Shown: positions 1 through 8,360, counted from the stretch's first letter. The stretch: DNA of 64,000 nt from Microbacterium oxydans (GCF_900095745.1 NZ_FMIR01000015.1:124001-188000); one strand, 5' to 3'. Numbers and translations are program-made. The notes: a model not told the origin generated them from the letters alone.

Positions 1-111
1 GCGCACGGCGGTGGCGAGGTCGGTCCGCTGCGGCTTCGTGCCGGCGGCATCCGCATCGCGAACGGCATCCAGTGCCGAACGTCCGTCGATGATGTCGATC
101 TTCCTGGCCAT
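1..111 (-). CDS. N-terminal fragment of a sterol-carrier-family-like protein (cut by the window edge)
   Basis: Only the first 37 codons are present, starting at the ATG whose complement is 109-111. The fragment starts MARKIDIIDGRSALDAV and continues with an RTDLATAVR stretch. I recognise this as the start of the small actinobacterial 'sterol carrier family protein' often found near purD and purF, but the diagnostic body lies outside the window. It follows the lipoprotein gene by 3 nt on the same strand, so the two are very probably cotranscribed. Assignment rests on the N-terminus and the purD neighbourhood only. Confidence 0.5.
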   Translation of the reverse strand, partial: MARKIDIIDGRSALDAVRDADAAGTKPQRTDLATAVR

Positions 112-114
112 CGC

Positions 115-579
115 TCAGCTCTCCCCCACGACGAGGACCGACCAGGCCCCGACCGCGTCCCGACCCAGCCCGTTGGCCGTGACCTCGGTCGCGGCATCCA
201 AGCCCATATCGATCCGCTGCGGCTCGCCGTCGCAGACCAGATCGTCGGTGCGGATCGTCTGCGACGTCACGGAGCCGCCGGCATCCGATCCGCTCAGGGC
301 GATGTCGGCACTCATCGTCTCGGGGCCGAAGCACGCGAACAGCACCGAGACGATCGCCGTCGGCTCATCGAACGCGGCCGTGACCCCGCCTTCGCCGACG
401 ACATCCGAGAGCGGCGACGCCAATCCGGCGAGCGTCGCGAGAGACCCGGCGACCTCACGGGAGTCCTGCGTCGCCATCCAATCCTGCACGGCGTCGGGGT
501 CGACCTCAGGCGTCGCGGAACACCCGGTGAGCACCGCCATCAGCACCGCGCCCAGCGCGAATCCCCGCCATCGCCTCAT
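115..579 (-). CDS. Small secreted lipoprotein, function unknown
   Basis: This 154-residue protein has a short basic N-terminus, a hydrophobic stretch and an LTGC lipobox with Cys20. It should therefore be exported, lipidated and held on the outer face of the membrane. The mature part is acidic and Ala/Ser/Thr rich, and I see no enzymatic motif. The C-terminal half (residues about 75-154) looks like a single small beta-rich domain, which is a guess. The ATG at 577-579 is supported by a -10-like TAGGCT 6 nt upstream, the leaderless arrangement seen repeatedly here. The partial sterol-carrier-like gene follows 3 nt downstream. A true function cannot be assigned. Confidence 0.75.
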   Translation of the reverse strand: MRRWRGFALGAVLMAVLTGCSATPEVDPDAVQDWMATQDSREVAGSLATLAGLASPLSDVVGEGGVTAAFDEPTAIVSVLFACFGPETMSADIALSGSDAGGSVTSQTIRTDDLVCDGEPQRIDMGLDAATEVTANGLGRDAVGAWSVLVVGES

Positions 580-585
580 CCCGCG

Positions 586-591
586 AGCCTA
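586..591 (-). promoter_or_regulatory. -10 box (TAGGCT) of a leaderless lipoprotein mRNA
   Basis: On the minus strand TAGGCT ends 6 nt before the ATG of the 115-579 gene, which puts the expected transcription start on or next to the start codon. No Shine-Dalgarno lies in between. A good -35 is not evident. Confidence 0.55.
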
Positions 592-637
592 CCTTCGGCG
601 CGCGTCCGCATCGGAGACGCGGTCCCCACGAAACGGG

Positions 638-643
638 GATCAT
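638..643 (+). promoter_or_regulatory. Candidate -10 box (GATCAT) of a leaderless GNAT mRNA
   Basis: GATCAT (4 of 6 consensus bases) lies 6 nt before the ATG at 650. A GGAGG is present at 644-648 but sits only 1 nt from the ATG, too close to act as a ribosome binding site, so leaderless initiation is the better reading. Confidence 0.35.
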
Positions 644-649
644 GGAGGC

Positions 650-1189
650 ATGAGCATCGCCCTTCGCCCCTGGACGCCCGCCGACGCGGAAGCTCTGCAA
701 CGGGCGTGGCAGACGGCACCCGACCTCGCCACCCAGTTCGGATCCGCCGAGCTCACCTCGCCCGCGGCGGCGCGCGCCTACATCGACGAATCGCTGCTGT
801 TCGAGGAGCGGGCGAGGAACTGGGCGATCGTGGAAGACGGCGTCGCCATCGGCAACGTGGCAGCGACCGCGATCGAGCTCCGCCACGAGACGGCCTGGAT
901 CTCGTACTGGCTCGCACCCGCCGCCCGCGGCCGCGGGTATGCGAACGGCGCTGTGCTCGCGGTGTCCGACTGGGCGTTCCGGCACGGGCTTCATCGACTC
1001 GAACTCGGCCACCGCGTGAACAACCCCGCCTCGTGCCGCGTGGCGACGGCATCCGGCTTCCGGGCGGAGGGGGTCGAACGCGAGAAGCTCCGGTACGGCG
1101 CCGAGCGGTTCGACGTCGAACTGCACGCGCGACTGCGCAGCGACCCCGCCCCCGCTTCGTCGTTGTCGCTGCCGTTGTCGATGGCGTGA
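650..1189 (+). CDS. GNAT-family N-acetyltransferase (RimJ/RimL-like)
   Basis: The 179-residue protein opens with the LRPWTPADAEAL stretch typical of RimJ/RimL-type GNATs. It has the acetyl-CoA-binding turn as ARGRGYANGAV near residue 100. The C-terminal half carries the usual RLELGHRVNNPASCRVATASGF segment, where the 'N.AS..V' pattern is the family signature. It should transfer an acetyl group from acetyl-CoA to an amine of an unknown protein or small molecule in the cytoplasm. Longer readings upstream run through the opposite-strand lipoprotein gene and are rejected. It stands alone between a divergent lipoprotein gene and a NUDIX gene. Confidence 0.85.
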   Translation: MSIALRPWTPADAEALQRAWQTAPDLATQFGSAELTSPAAARAYIDESLLFEERARNWAIVEDGVAIGNVAATAIELRHETAWISYWLAPAARGRGYANGAVLAVSDWAFRHGLHRLELGHRVNNPASCRVATASGFRAEGVEREKLRYGAERFDVELHARLRSDPAPASSLSLPLSMA

Positions 1190-1264
1190 CCCACACCTTT
1201 CGGCGGCGTCGCTCGCCGCGCTCGGCGGGCCGGGAAACGCGGGCCACGAACGCCCGACGCGTCC

Positions 1265-1270
1265 TAAGCT
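1265..1270 (+). promoter_or_regulatory. -10 box (TAAGCT) of a leaderless NUDIX mRNA
   Basis: TAAGCT ends 7 nt before the ATG at 1278 with no Shine-Dalgarno in between, matching the leaderless pattern found at several genes in this window. Confidence 0.5.
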
Positions 1271-1277
1271 CGGACGC

Positions 1278-1952
1278 ATGAGCATGCATCCGCAGGGCGC
1301 CCGCGCCGAGCTGCTCGCCGCTGTCGCCGACCACTCGTGGGGCGTACGGATCCCGCCGCTCGCCGACCCGCACAACGCGCACGACGCCGCGGTGCTCATC
1401 CTGTTCGGGGTGCTGGACCGCGTCCCCGCCCCGACGGCCGATGCCGCTGTCGCCCGCGACCTCGACGTGCTGCTGCAGCGGCGAGCGCCCACCCTCTCGT
1501 CCCATCCCGGACAGGTCTCCTTCCCCGGCGGCCGAGTGGAGCCCGATGACGCCGATCTGGTCGCCACCGCGCTGCGCGAGGCCGAGGAGGAAACCGGGCT
1601 CGATCCGGCCGGCGTCGAGATCCTGGCCACGCTGCCCGTGATCCCTCTCGCCGCGAGCAACCACCTCGTCACACCGGTGCTCGCCTGGTGGCAGTCGCCG
1701 TCGAGGGTCGTGGCCGTCGACCACGCCGAGACGGTCGAGGTGTTCCGAGTGCCCGTCGCGCAGCTGCTCGACCCCGCGACCCGGTTCACCTCGACGCTCA
1801 CGCGGATGGGCCGCACCTTCCGCGGACCGGCGTTCGACGTCGACGGGACGATCGTGTGGGGTTTCACCGCGATGGTGCTCGACGCCCTCTTCGACGCCAC
1901 CGGCTGGACGGTGCCCTGGGACGCCACGGTGGAGCGGACCGTCGAGGTCTGA
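1278..1952 (+). CDS. NUDIX hydrolase, coenzyme-A pyrophosphatase type
   Basis: The 224-residue protein carries a full NUDIX box beginning at GGRVEPDDADLVATALREA and ending EEETGL (about residues 83-107). It is preceded by LSSHPGQVSFPGG, a pattern characteristic of the CoA-pyrophosphatase (NudL/YeaB-like) subfamily. Family members split CoA and its derivatives into phosphopantetheine and 3',5'-ADP, limiting damaged or excess CoA. The length fits the subfamily. It lies 41 nt ahead of purD on the same strand, but purD has its own -10 box, so the two may be transcribed separately. The exact substrate is inferred from motif similarity. Confidence 0.88.
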   Translation: MSMHPQGARAELLAAVADHSWGVRIPPLADPHNAHDAAVLILFGVLDRVPAPTADAAVARDLDVLLQRRAPTLSSHPGQVSFPGGRVEPDDADLVATALREAEEETGLDPAGVEILATLPVIPLAASNHLVTPVLAWWQSPSRVVAVDHAETVEVFRVPVAQLLDPATRFTSTLTRMGRTFRGPAFDVDGTIVWGFTAMVLDALFDATGWTVPWDATVERTVEV

Positions 1953-1981
1953 GGCGGTCTGCGTCGTCGGTTCCCCCTCGG

Positions 1982-1987
1982 TAGTCT
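1982..1987 (+). promoter_or_regulatory. -10 box (TAGTCT) of a leaderless purD mRNA
   Basis: TAGTCT ends 6 nt before the GTG at 1994, predicting transcription from or next to the start codon. No ribosome binding site is visible. Confidence 0.55.
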
Positions 1988-1993
1988 GGACGG

Positions 1994-3271
1994 GTGAAGA
2001 TTCTCGTCCTCGGTTCCGGTGCCCGTGAGCACGCGATCATCCTCGCCCTGCGGGCCGAGCAGACGGAGCACGAGATCTTCGTCGCTCCCGGCAACGCCGG
2101 CATCGCGCAGGACGCGACCCCCGTCTCGGTCGATCCTCTCGACGGCGGAGCGGTCACCGCATTCGCCCACGAGCACGCGATCGACCTCGTCGTCGTCGGC
2201 CCGGAGGCCCCGCTCGTCGCCGGAGTCGCCGACGCCCTGCGCGTCCGCGGCATCCCGGTGTTCGGACCGGGCAAGGCCGCCGCCCAGCTCGAGGGCTCGA
2301 AGTCGTTCGCCAAGCGGGTGATGGATGCCGCCGGCGTGCCGACCGGACGCGCTGTCCGTGCCGCCAGCACCACCGAGGTCGAGGCCGCGTTCGACGATCT
2401 CGGCGCCCCGTACGTGGTCAAGGCCGATGGCCTCGCGGCCGGCAAGGGCGTCATCGTCACGTCCGACCGCGCCGAGGCTCTCGCCCACGCCCAGCAGTAC
2501 CTCCCCGCGGGCCCGGTGCTCATCGAGGAGTTCCTCTCCGGCCCCGAGGTCTCCCTGTTCTTCCTGAGCGACGGCGACACCGTGCGGGCGCTCAGCCCCG
2601 CGCAGGACTTCAAGCGCGCGCTCGACGGCGACGCCGGACCCAACACCGGCGGCATGGGCGCATATTCGCCACTGCCGTGGCTCGCCGAGCAGTTCGGCAG
2701 CGAGCAGGCCTTCGTCGAAGAGGTCACGCGCGACGTGGCTCTCCCCGTGGTGCGGCAGCTCGACGCCGAGGGCACGCCATTCATCGGGCTCCTCTACGCG
2801 GGGCTGATCCTGACCCCGGCGGGTGTGCGCGTGATCGAGTTCAACGCGCGCTTCGGCGACCCCGAGACGCAGATCGTGCTGCCCCGCCTGGTCACCCCGC
2901 TGTCGCAGCTGCTGTTCGCCGCGGCATCCGGCACCCTCGAAGACCAGCCGGAGCCCGAGTTCAGCGACGACGTCGCGATCACGGTCGTGTTGGCCAGCGA
3001 GGGCTACCCCGAGTCGCCGCAGACCGGACGCCCGATCGAGGGCCTCGCGGATGCCGCGGCTGTCGAGGGCGTCCGCCTCGTGCACGCCGCGACCGCGAGC
3101 CCGGATGCTCCCGGCGGATCGCTCATCGCCACGGGCGGCCGTGTGCTGAACGTGGTGGCCGTGGCCTCCGACTTCCGCACCGCGCGCGACCGTGCGTATG
3201 ACGCGATCGCCCGCATCCGCCTCGACGGCTCGCACTACCGCACCGACATCGCCGCGCGCGTCGCGGACTAG
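1994..3271 (+). CDS. purD: Phosphoribosylamine-glycine ligase (GAR synthetase)
   Basis: PurD joins phosphoribosylamine and glycine with ATP to make glycinamide ribonucleotide, the second step of de novo purine synthesis. The 425-residue product begins with KILVLGSGAREHAI and has the ATP-grasp region as YVVKADGLAAGKGVI. It also shows GPNTGGMGAYSPLPW and IEFNARFGDPETQ, all PurD signatures, and the length is normal. The GTG start fits both the N-terminal family pattern and the -10 box 6 nt upstream. Other purine genes in the window (purC, apt, purS, purQ) are on the same strand but kilobases away, so this is not a compact pur operon. Confidence 0.97.
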   Translation: MKILVLGSGAREHAIILALRAEQTEHEIFVAPGNAGIAQDATPVSVDPLDGGAVTAFAHEHAIDLVVVGPEAPLVAGVADALRVRGIPVFGPGKAAAQLEGSKSFAKRVMDAAGVPTGRAVRAASTTEVEAAFDDLGAPYVVKADGLAAGKGVIVTSDRAEALAHAQQYLPAGPVLIEEFLSGPEVSLFFLSDGDTVRALSPAQDFKRALDGDAGPNTGGMGAYSPLPWLAEQFGSEQAFVEEVTRDVALPVVRQLDAEGTPFIGLLYAGLILTPAGVRVIEFNARFGDPETQIVLPRLVTPLSQLLFAAASGTLEDQPEPEFSDDVAITVVLASEGYPESPQTGRPIEGLADAAAVEGVRLVHAATASPDAPGGSLIATGGRVLNVVAVASDFRTARDRAYDAIARIRLDGSHYRTDIAARVAD

Positions 3272-3302
3272 CTTCCGCGCGCCCGCCTCCCGCCTCTGCG
3301 CG

Positions 3303-3416
3303 CGAGTGCACGGCTTCGCGACCCTGCGACCTCGCCGAGTGCACGGCTTCGCGACGAGTGCACGGCTTCGCGACGCAAACACCCCGTGCACTCGGCAGCA
3401 TCCCGTGCACTCGGCA
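3303..3416. repeat. Cluster of GAGTGCACGG palindromic repeats, copy A
   Basis: Three direct copies of CGAGTGCACGGCTTCGCGAC lie at 3303-3322, 3336-3355 and 3355-3374. Two inverted copies of the core, CCGTGCACTCGGCA, follow at 3384-3397 and 3403-3416. Direct and inverted arms can pair into alternative hairpins. A related cluster lies at 5358-5438, so the HxlR/MFS pair is bracketed by the repeat. The stretch 3272-3540 holds no credible gene. Confidence 0.85.
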
Positions 3417-3420
3417 CCGG

Positions 3421-3456
3421 CCAGCGCGGCCAGCGCGGCCAGCGCGGCGAGCGCGC
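3421..3456. repeat. 9-bp tandem repeat (CCAGCGCGG)
   Basis: CCAGCGCGG is repeated three times exactly (3421-3447) and followed by a degenerate unit. It may be a small variable-number repeat in the leader region of the HxlR gene. Confidence 0.8.
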
Positions 3457-3518
3457 GATTTCGGCCGAGTCCCAGCGCGAATCCTGCCAACGTGCGGGCC
3501 CCTGGTTGACGCGGCGAG

Positions 3519-3533
3519 CTTTCTTCAAGAAAG
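3519..3533. promoter_or_regulatory. Candidate HxlR operator (7-1-7 inverted repeat)
   Basis: CTTTCTT-C-AAGAAAG is a perfect inverted repeat ending 7 nt before the HxlR start codon. A -35-like TTGACG sits at 3506-3511, so bound protein would cover the -10 and start region. Autoregulation by the adjacent HxlR protein is inferred from position. Confidence 0.6.
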
Positions 3534-3540
3534 TAGGCGG

Positions 3541-4020
3541 ATGCCGCTTCGCTCCGACTGGTCGTCCTCGACCTGCCCGATCGCCCGCTCCGCCGACGTG
3601 CTCGCCGACCCGTGGGTGCTCCTCATCCTGCGCGAGCTCTTCTCGGGTCGCACCCGCTTCGACCAGCTGCGCGATGCCACCGGCGCGGCCGACTCGGTGC
3701 TCTCCCGGCGACTGACCTCGATGGGCGAGGCCGACCTCGTCGTGCGCGAAGACCCCGACGACGCTCGCAGCGGCTACCGACTGACGGATGCCGGTCGCGA
3801 GACGCTCCCGATCCTGCACGCCTACGCGCGGTTCGCCCGCATCACCGACCCCGATGGCGCCTGGGGTCTGACGGTCAGCTGCGGCCGGTGCGGCGACGTC
3901 TCGGAGTCGGTCGACTGGTGTGCGACCTGCGCGGCGCCGCTCGACGCCGACAGCACCCGCTGGGCACGACGCAGCATGGGCGGGGAGCCCTTCGCGCTTC
4001 TCGCCGGGCACGCGGCATGA
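3541..4020 (+). CDS. HxlR-family winged-helix regulator with C-terminal CxxC pairs
   Basis: The 159-residue protein has the HxlR core (residues about 12-95: CPIARSADVLADPWVLLILREL, then GATGAADSVLSRRL recognition region) including the conserved early Cys12. After the DNA-binding domain comes a tail with two CxxC pairs (Cys114/117 and Cys127/130), which resembles a small zinc ribbon. HxlR proteins usually act as local repressors responding to electrophiles, oxidants or small molecules. The stop overlaps the start of the MFS gene (ATGA), so the transporter is its likely target. A longer in-frame reading upstream runs through the repeat cluster and is rejected. Confidence 0.88.
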   Translation: MPLRSDWSSSTCPIARSADVLADPWVLLILRELFSGRTRFDQLRDATGAADSVLSRRLTSMGEADLVVREDPDDARSGYRLTDAGRETLPILHAYARFARITDPDGAWGLTVSCGRCGDVSESVDWCATCAAPLDADSTRWARRSMGGEPFALLAGHAA

Positions 4021-5339
4021 CCTCCGAATCGGTCGACGAGCCGACCGCCGAGCCCCTCGAGTCCCGGCAGCGCCGCTTCCACCCCGCGTGGACGGTGGCG
4101 CTCGTCGCCCTCATCGCCCTCATCGGTGCCGCGGGTTTCCGCGCCGCCCCCGGCGTGCTCATGGTGCCGCTCGAAGAGGAGTTCGGCTGGAGCACCGCCG
4201 AACTCTCGCTCGCGGTCTCGATCAACCTCCTGCTCTACGGCCTCATCGCCCCGTTCGCCGCCGCGCTCATGCAGCGCTTCGGCATCCGCGCGGTCACTGT
4301 CGTCGCACTCTTCGTGATCGGCGCGGGAGCGGCACTGAGTGTGTTCGTCGCCACTCCCGGCCAGCTCATCCTGACCTGGGGTGTGCTGATCGGCCTCGGC
4401 ACCGGATCGATGGCGCTGGTGTTCGCCGCCACGATCACCGACACGTGGTTCGCGACCCGCCGCGGCCTGGTCTCGGGCGTGCTCACGGCCGGCAGCGCGA
4501 CCGGACAGCTCATCTTCCTGCCCGTCATCGCGGTCGCCGCGGAAGACATCGGATGGCGCGGGGCCTCGCTCATCATCGCGGGCGGCGCTCTCGCGGTCAT
4601 GCCCCTCGTCTGGATCTTCCTGCGCAACCGCCCGAGCGACCTCGGCGTCCCCCGCTACGGCGAAGCCGCGCCCACCGTGGCGGCGACACCGGTTCTCCGC
4701 GGAACGGCCTGGGGAGCCGCGAAGCTCGCGCTGACCACGCTGCGAGAGGCCGCGCGCACGAAGACGTTCTGGGCGCTGGCGATCGGGTTCGCGATCTGCG
4801 GGGCGACGACCAACGGACTCATCGGCACGCACTTCATCCCCAGTGCGCACGACCACGGGATGGCGACCACGACGGCCGCCGGCCTGCTCGCGGTCGTCGG
4901 CATCTTCGACATCGTCGGCACCGTGTTCTCCGGGTGGCTGACCGACCGTGTGAACCCCCGCATCCTGCTCGCGGCGTACTACGCACTGCGCGGGGTGAGC
5001 CTGCTGTTCCTCCCGAGCCTGCTCTCGGCCGAAGTGCAGCCGAGCATCATCGTGTTCATCGTCATCTACGGCCTCGACTGGGTCGCCACGGTGCCGCCGA
5101 CGATCGCGCTATGCCGCGAGGTCTTCGGCGACAAGGGACCGCTCGTGTTCGGCTGGGTGTTCGCGGCGCACCAGATCGGCGCGGGTATCGCGTCCGTGCT
5201 CGCCGGGGTCGTCCGCGACCACACGGGCCAGTACACGTTCGCGTGGTTCGCGGCAGCGGGTCTCTGCGCGGTCGCGGCTCTGGTCAGCGCGACCATCCGC
5301 CGGCACCCTGCCCCCGCACCTGCCCCCGTTCGCGAGTAG
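4017..5339 (+). CDS. Major facilitator superfamily transporter
   Basis: This 440-residue membrane protein has about 12 hydrophobic segments, with the first at residues about 25-50. An MFS loop-like motif between TM2 and TM3 reads MQRFGIR, and a second, in the TM8-9 loop, reads GWLTDRVNPR. The architecture and lack of a binding protein indicate a secondary transporter, either exporter or organic-acid/drug carrier; the substrate is not readable. Translation is coupled to the HxlR gene by a 4-nt overlap, which suggests induction of the transporter when the regulator senses a ligand. It ends at a convergent intergenic region rich in hairpins. Confidence 0.88.
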   Translation: MTSESVDEPTAEPLESRQRRFHPAWTVALVALIALIGAAGFRAAPGVLMVPLEEEFGWSTAELSLAVSINLLLYGLIAPFAAALMQRFGIRAVTVVALFVIGAGAALSVFVATPGQLILTWGVLIGLGTGSMALVFAATITDTWFATRRGLVSGVLTAGSATGQLIFLPVIAVAAEDIGWRGASLIIAGGALAVMPLVWIFLRNRPSDLGVPRYGEAAPTVAATPVLRGTAWGAAKLALTTLREAARTKTFWALAIGFAICGATTNGLIGTHFIPSAHDHGMATTTAAGLLAVVGIFDIVGTVFSGWLTDRVNPRILLAAYYALRGVSLLFLPSLLSAEVQPSIIVFIVIYGLDWVATVPPTIALCREVFGDKGPLVFGWVFAAHQIGAGIASVLAGVVRDHTGQYTFAWFAAAGLCAVAALVSATIRRHPAPAPAPVRE

Positions 5340-5357
5340 CCGCGCGTTCCGCCACGT

Positions 5358-5438
5358 CGAGTGCACGGGATGCTGCCGACTGCACGGCTTGTTCACGTGT
5401 ACAAGCCGTGCACTCGGCGCGAACCCGTGCACTCGGCG
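5358..5438. repeat. GAGTGCACGG palindromic repeats, copy B, with terminator-like hairpin
   Basis: CGAGTGCACGGG lies at 5358-5369. A 16-bp stem (5377-5392 with 5401-5416, one mismatch, 8-nt loop) contains TGCACGGCTTGT and its complement. Another CCGTGCACTCGGCG lies at 5425-5438. The hairpin sits between two convergent genes and could serve as a bidirectional terminator. The core is the same as in the 3303-3416 cluster. Confidence 0.8.
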
Positions 5439-5485
5439 TCAGCGAGCGGGCGCGGGCGAGCGGCGCGAGCGCGCGAGCGCCGGGG

Positions 5486-6214
5486 TCAGAGCACCTTCGA
5501 GAGGAAGTCCTTCAGACGCTCGTTCTTGGGGGCGCCGAACAGCTCGGCGGGCGGGGCCTCCTCGACCACCACGCCGCCGTCCATGAAGACCGTGCGGCCG
5601 GAGACCTCGCGGGCGAAGCCCATCTCGTGCGTCACCAGCACCATCGTCATGCCGCCTTCGGCCAGGTCGCGGATGACCTGCAGCACCTCGCCCACCATCT
5701 CGGGGTCGAGGGCGCTCGTCGCCTCGTCGAACAGCATGATCTCGGGGTCCATCGCGAGCGCACGGGCGATCGCCACACGCTGCTTCTGACCACCGGAGAG
5801 GGATGCCGGCTTCGCATCCGCCTTCTCCGACAGGCCGACGCGCTCGAGGAGAGCCAGCGCCCGCTCGCGCGCCTGAGCCTTCGTCATCTTGCCGCACTCG
5901 ACCGGCGCGAGGGTGATGTTCTCGAGCACCGTCATGTGCGGGAACAGGTTGAAGTGCTGGAACACCATGCCGATGCGCTGACGCACCTCGTCGAGCTTCA
6001 CGCTCTTGTCGGTCAGGTCGACGCCGTCGATGATGACATGCCCCGACGTCGGCTCCTCGAGCTTGTTGAGGCAGCGCAGCAGGGTGGACTTCCCGGAGCC
6101 CGAAGGACCGATGACGGCGACGACCTCGCCGTCCTCCACCGCCAGGTTGATGCCCTTGAGCACCTCGTTGTCGCCGAACGACTTGTGCAGGTCCTGCACC
6201 ACGATCTTGCTCAT
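5486..6214 (-). CDS. Polar amino-acid ABC transporter ATP-binding protein (GlnQ-like)
   Basis: The 242-residue ATPase has Walker [11 protein letters not shown]-loop [11 protein letters not shown], signature [15 protein letters not shown] and Walker [15 protein letters not shown], followed by the switch histidine in VTHEMGFA. The '[14 protein letters not shown]' and '[11 protein letters not shown]' forms are typical of the glutamine/histidine/general amino-acid branch. It powers the fused binding-protein/permease encoded immediately upstream, whose stop overlaps this ATG by the ATGA arrangement. Its own end faces the MFS gene across the hairpin region. A longer reading upstream is an out-of-context extension through the permease gene. 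Confidence 0.95.
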   Translation of the reverse strand: MSKIVVQDLHKSFGDNEVLKGINLAVEDGEVVAVIGPSGSGKSTLLRCLNKLEEPTSGHVIIDGVDLTDKSVKLDEVRQRIGMVFQHFNLFPHMTVLENITLAPVECGKMTKAQARERALALLERVGLSEKADAKPASLSGGQKQRVAIARALAMDPEIMLFDEATSALDPEMVGEVLQVIRDLAEGGMTMVLVTHEMGFAREVSGRTVFMDGGVVVEEAPPAELFGAPKNERLKDFLSKVL

Positions 6215-7689
6215 GCGTTGAACGTCCTCTCCAGGCGGTTCGCGAGCAGCGTCAACAGCGTGATCACGATGAAGTAGATGATGGCGACGATCGTCAGCAC
6301 CTGCGCCGACAGGTACGTCGAGGCGATGATCTGGCGGGACACGAACGTCAGCTCCGCGAGGCCGATGACGCTGATCAGCGACGTGTCCTTGAGGGTGATG
6401 ATGCCCTGGTTCACGAACGACGGGATCATGATGCGGAACGCCTGCGGGAGCACGACCTTCTGCATCGTCTTCCAGTGGCTGAGGCCCAACGAACGCGAAG
6501 CCTCGTTCTGACCGGGATCGACCGCCTGGATGCCGCCACGGATGATCTCCGTCATGTACGCGCCCGTGTTGAGCGAGAGCGTGATCGCACCGGCGACGAA
6601 CGGGTTGAACGTGAGGTCGGGGATCAGCTGCGGGATCGCGAAGAACACGAAGAACGCCTGGATGAGGATCGGGGTGCCGCGGAAGATGTAGACGTAGGCG
6701 GTGGCGATCCAGCGGAACGGTGCGATCTTCGAGACCCGGCCGAAGCCGAAGATGAGGCCCAGGATGAAGGCGGCCACGATCGCGACGATCGTCGCGAGGA
6801 TCGTGAGCCACAGACCCTCCATGAGCGCCGGCCAGTACTGCACCGCGACGGAGATGATGTCGGTCGGCTGGGCGGATTCCTCACCGCCGGAGAGGTAGGT
6901 GTCGACGATCTTGTCGTATTCGCCCGAGGCCTTGAGATTCGCGAGACCCTCGTTGAACATCTCGATCAGCTCGGGGTTCTGCCCCTTGTTGACCGCGAAG
7001 CCGTACTCGCCACCCAGCTCAGGTTGGCCGATCAGACGGAAGCCGGAACCCTGCTGGATACCGTAGGCCAGCACCGGGAAGTCCTCGAAATAGCCGACCG
7101 CCTGGCCGGCCTTCACGGCATCCACCATGTCGGTCGTGTCCTGGTAGGGGGTGACCTTGAAGCCGTACTCGTCCTTGTTCTCGTCGGCGAAAGTCTGCCC
7201 CTGCGTGCCGGTCTTGACGGCAACGGCCTTGCCGTCGAGGTCGTCGAGGGACTGGATGTCGCTCGCCTCGAGTACGCCGAGCTGGATGCCGCTGGTGAAG
7301 TAGGGCTCGCTGAAGTCGAACGTCTTCTCGCGCGCCTCGGTGATCGACATGCCGGCCATGACGGCGTCGACCTGGTTGGATTGCAGCGCTTGGACGGCGG
7401 CGTCGAATCCGAGCTGGCGGATCTCGACCTCGAAGCCCTGGTCTTTCGCGATCGCACGGAGCAGATCCATGTCGATGCCGACGAGGTCACCGTCCGCGTT
7501 CGTGAACTCGAACGGCGCGAACGTCGTGTCGGTGCCGATGACGTACTTCTCGCCGTCGTCCGCGGCAGTGGCAGGGGCGGCTCCGGCCAGGAGGGCTCCG
7601 ACGGCGACGAAGGCGACCAGCGCTGCTGCGCCGACGGTGCGGACGGACCGGCGCAGGCGGCCCGTCGCGGCGGATGGATTTCGGATCAC
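6211..7689 (-). CDS. Fused amino-acid-binding protein and ABC permease (GlnH-GlnP type)
   Basis: The 492-residue protein combines two usually separate subunits. A signal-anchor segment (residues about 15-42) is followed by a periplasmic-binding-protein domain (about 47-270; [37 protein letters not shown]). A membrane domain follows (about 285-490) with the EAA-type loop [21 protein letters not shown]. The binding module is thereby tethered to the channel, as known for GlnPQ-type importers. The probable substrate is a polar amino acid such as glutamine, glutamate or asparagine. GTG start at 7689 has GAGGAG 9 nt upstream. The ATPase gene follows with a 4-nt overlap. Confidence 0.93.
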   Translation of the reverse strand: MIRNPSAATGRLRRSVRTVGAAALVAFVAVGALLAGAAPATAADDGEKYVIGTDTTFAPFEFTNADGDLVGIDMDLLRAIAKDQGFEVEIRQLGFDAAVQALQSNQVDAVMAGMSITEAREKTFDFSEPYFTSGIQLGVLEASDIQSLDDLDGKAVAVKTGTQGQTFADENKDEYGFKVTPYQDTTDMVDAVKAGQAVGYFEDFPVLAYGIQQGSGFRLIGQPELGGEYGFAVNKGQNPELIEMFNEGLANLKASGEYDKIVDTYLSGGEESAQPTDIISVAVQYWPALMEGLWLTILATIVAIVAAFILGLIFGFGRVSKIAPFRWIATAYVYIFRGTPILIQAFFVFFAIPQLIPDLTFNPFVAGAITLSLNTGAYMTEIIRGGIQAVDPGQNEASRSLGLSHWKTMQKVVLPQAFRIMIPSFVNQGIITLKDTSLISVIGLAELTFVSRQIIASTYLSAQVLTIVAIIYFIVITLLTLLANRLERTFNA

Positions 7690-7814
7690 GACGTGTGCTC
7701 CTCGGGTCGACAGCAGCGACCGGACGATCGCCGAGCATCCACCTTAGTCGCCGCCCCGCCGCGCGCCCGCCTCGACGGGTCTGCCAGGAACCGCGCAGAA
7801 GGGCGGATCCGGGC

Positions 7815-8354
7815 TCAGGCCGGCGACAACTCGATCCAGTACTTCCGCACGCGGGGCTGCCCCGGCTCGGGAGCCGCGACCACGTCTTCCAGCTCGCCGC
7901 CGGCCCCTTCGATCGTGCGGATGGAGCCGATGTTGTCATCGTCGCAGGTGAGCATCACGCGGTCGTATCCCTCGGACTTCGCGAACCGGAGCACGAGACG
8001 GAGGGCCTCGCGCACGATTCCCTCCCGACGCCGGGACGGGATCGTCGCGTAGCCGATGTGGCCGCCGAAGCGACGCAGCCAGTCGTTGAGCTCACGGCGG
8101 AACGCGATGAACCCCACGACGCGGTCGCCCTCGGTGATCCAGAAGAAGTCGCACGCCACGTGCCCCTCGGGCAACACCGCGCCCGGAGTGGCGTACAGCT
8201 CCGCCTTCGCGACGAACGCCTCGCACGCGGCCTGGTCGGGCGTGATTCCCTGCTCGTAACCGCCACCGTCGATGTGCCCGCCGTCGAACTCGGCCACGGC
8301 AGCGGCCCAGGAGTCGAAGAGGTCGATGGTCGGTCGAGCGAGAGCGATCGTCAT
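7815..8354 (-). CDS. GNAT-family N-acetyltransferase
   Basis: The 179-residue protein has a GNAT fold pattern: VACDFFWITEGDRVVGFIAFRRELN is the central strand pair and IGYATIPSRRREGIVREAL (about residues 107-125) the acetyl-CoA loop. Near the C-terminus, DRVMLTCDDDNIGSIRTIEGAGG is typical of the YjdJ/PA4866-like branch that ends with a 'kYWI' strand. Substrate unknown. The ATG at 8354 is preferred over an upstream GTG because TGTCAT, a -10-like box, lies 6 nt upstream of it. It is a monocistronic gene between two transporters. Confidence 0.82.
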   Translation of the reverse strand: MTIALARPTIDLFDSWAAAVAEFDGGHIDGGGYEQGITPDQAACEAFVAKAELYATPGAVLPEGHVACDFFWITEGDRVVGFIAFRRELNDWLRRFGGHIGYATIPSRRREGIVREALRLVLRFAKSEGYDRVMLTCDDDNIGSIRTIEGAGGELEDVVAAPEPGQPRVRKYWIELSPA

Positions 8355-8360
8355 CGCCCG

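Noticed and set aside
506..3490. Long open frame (994 codons) on the minus strand opposite the GNAT, NUDIX and purD genes
   Set aside because: It has no domain signature, is very Arg/Ala/Gly rich and overlaps three recognisable genes; it is a high-GC shadow frame.
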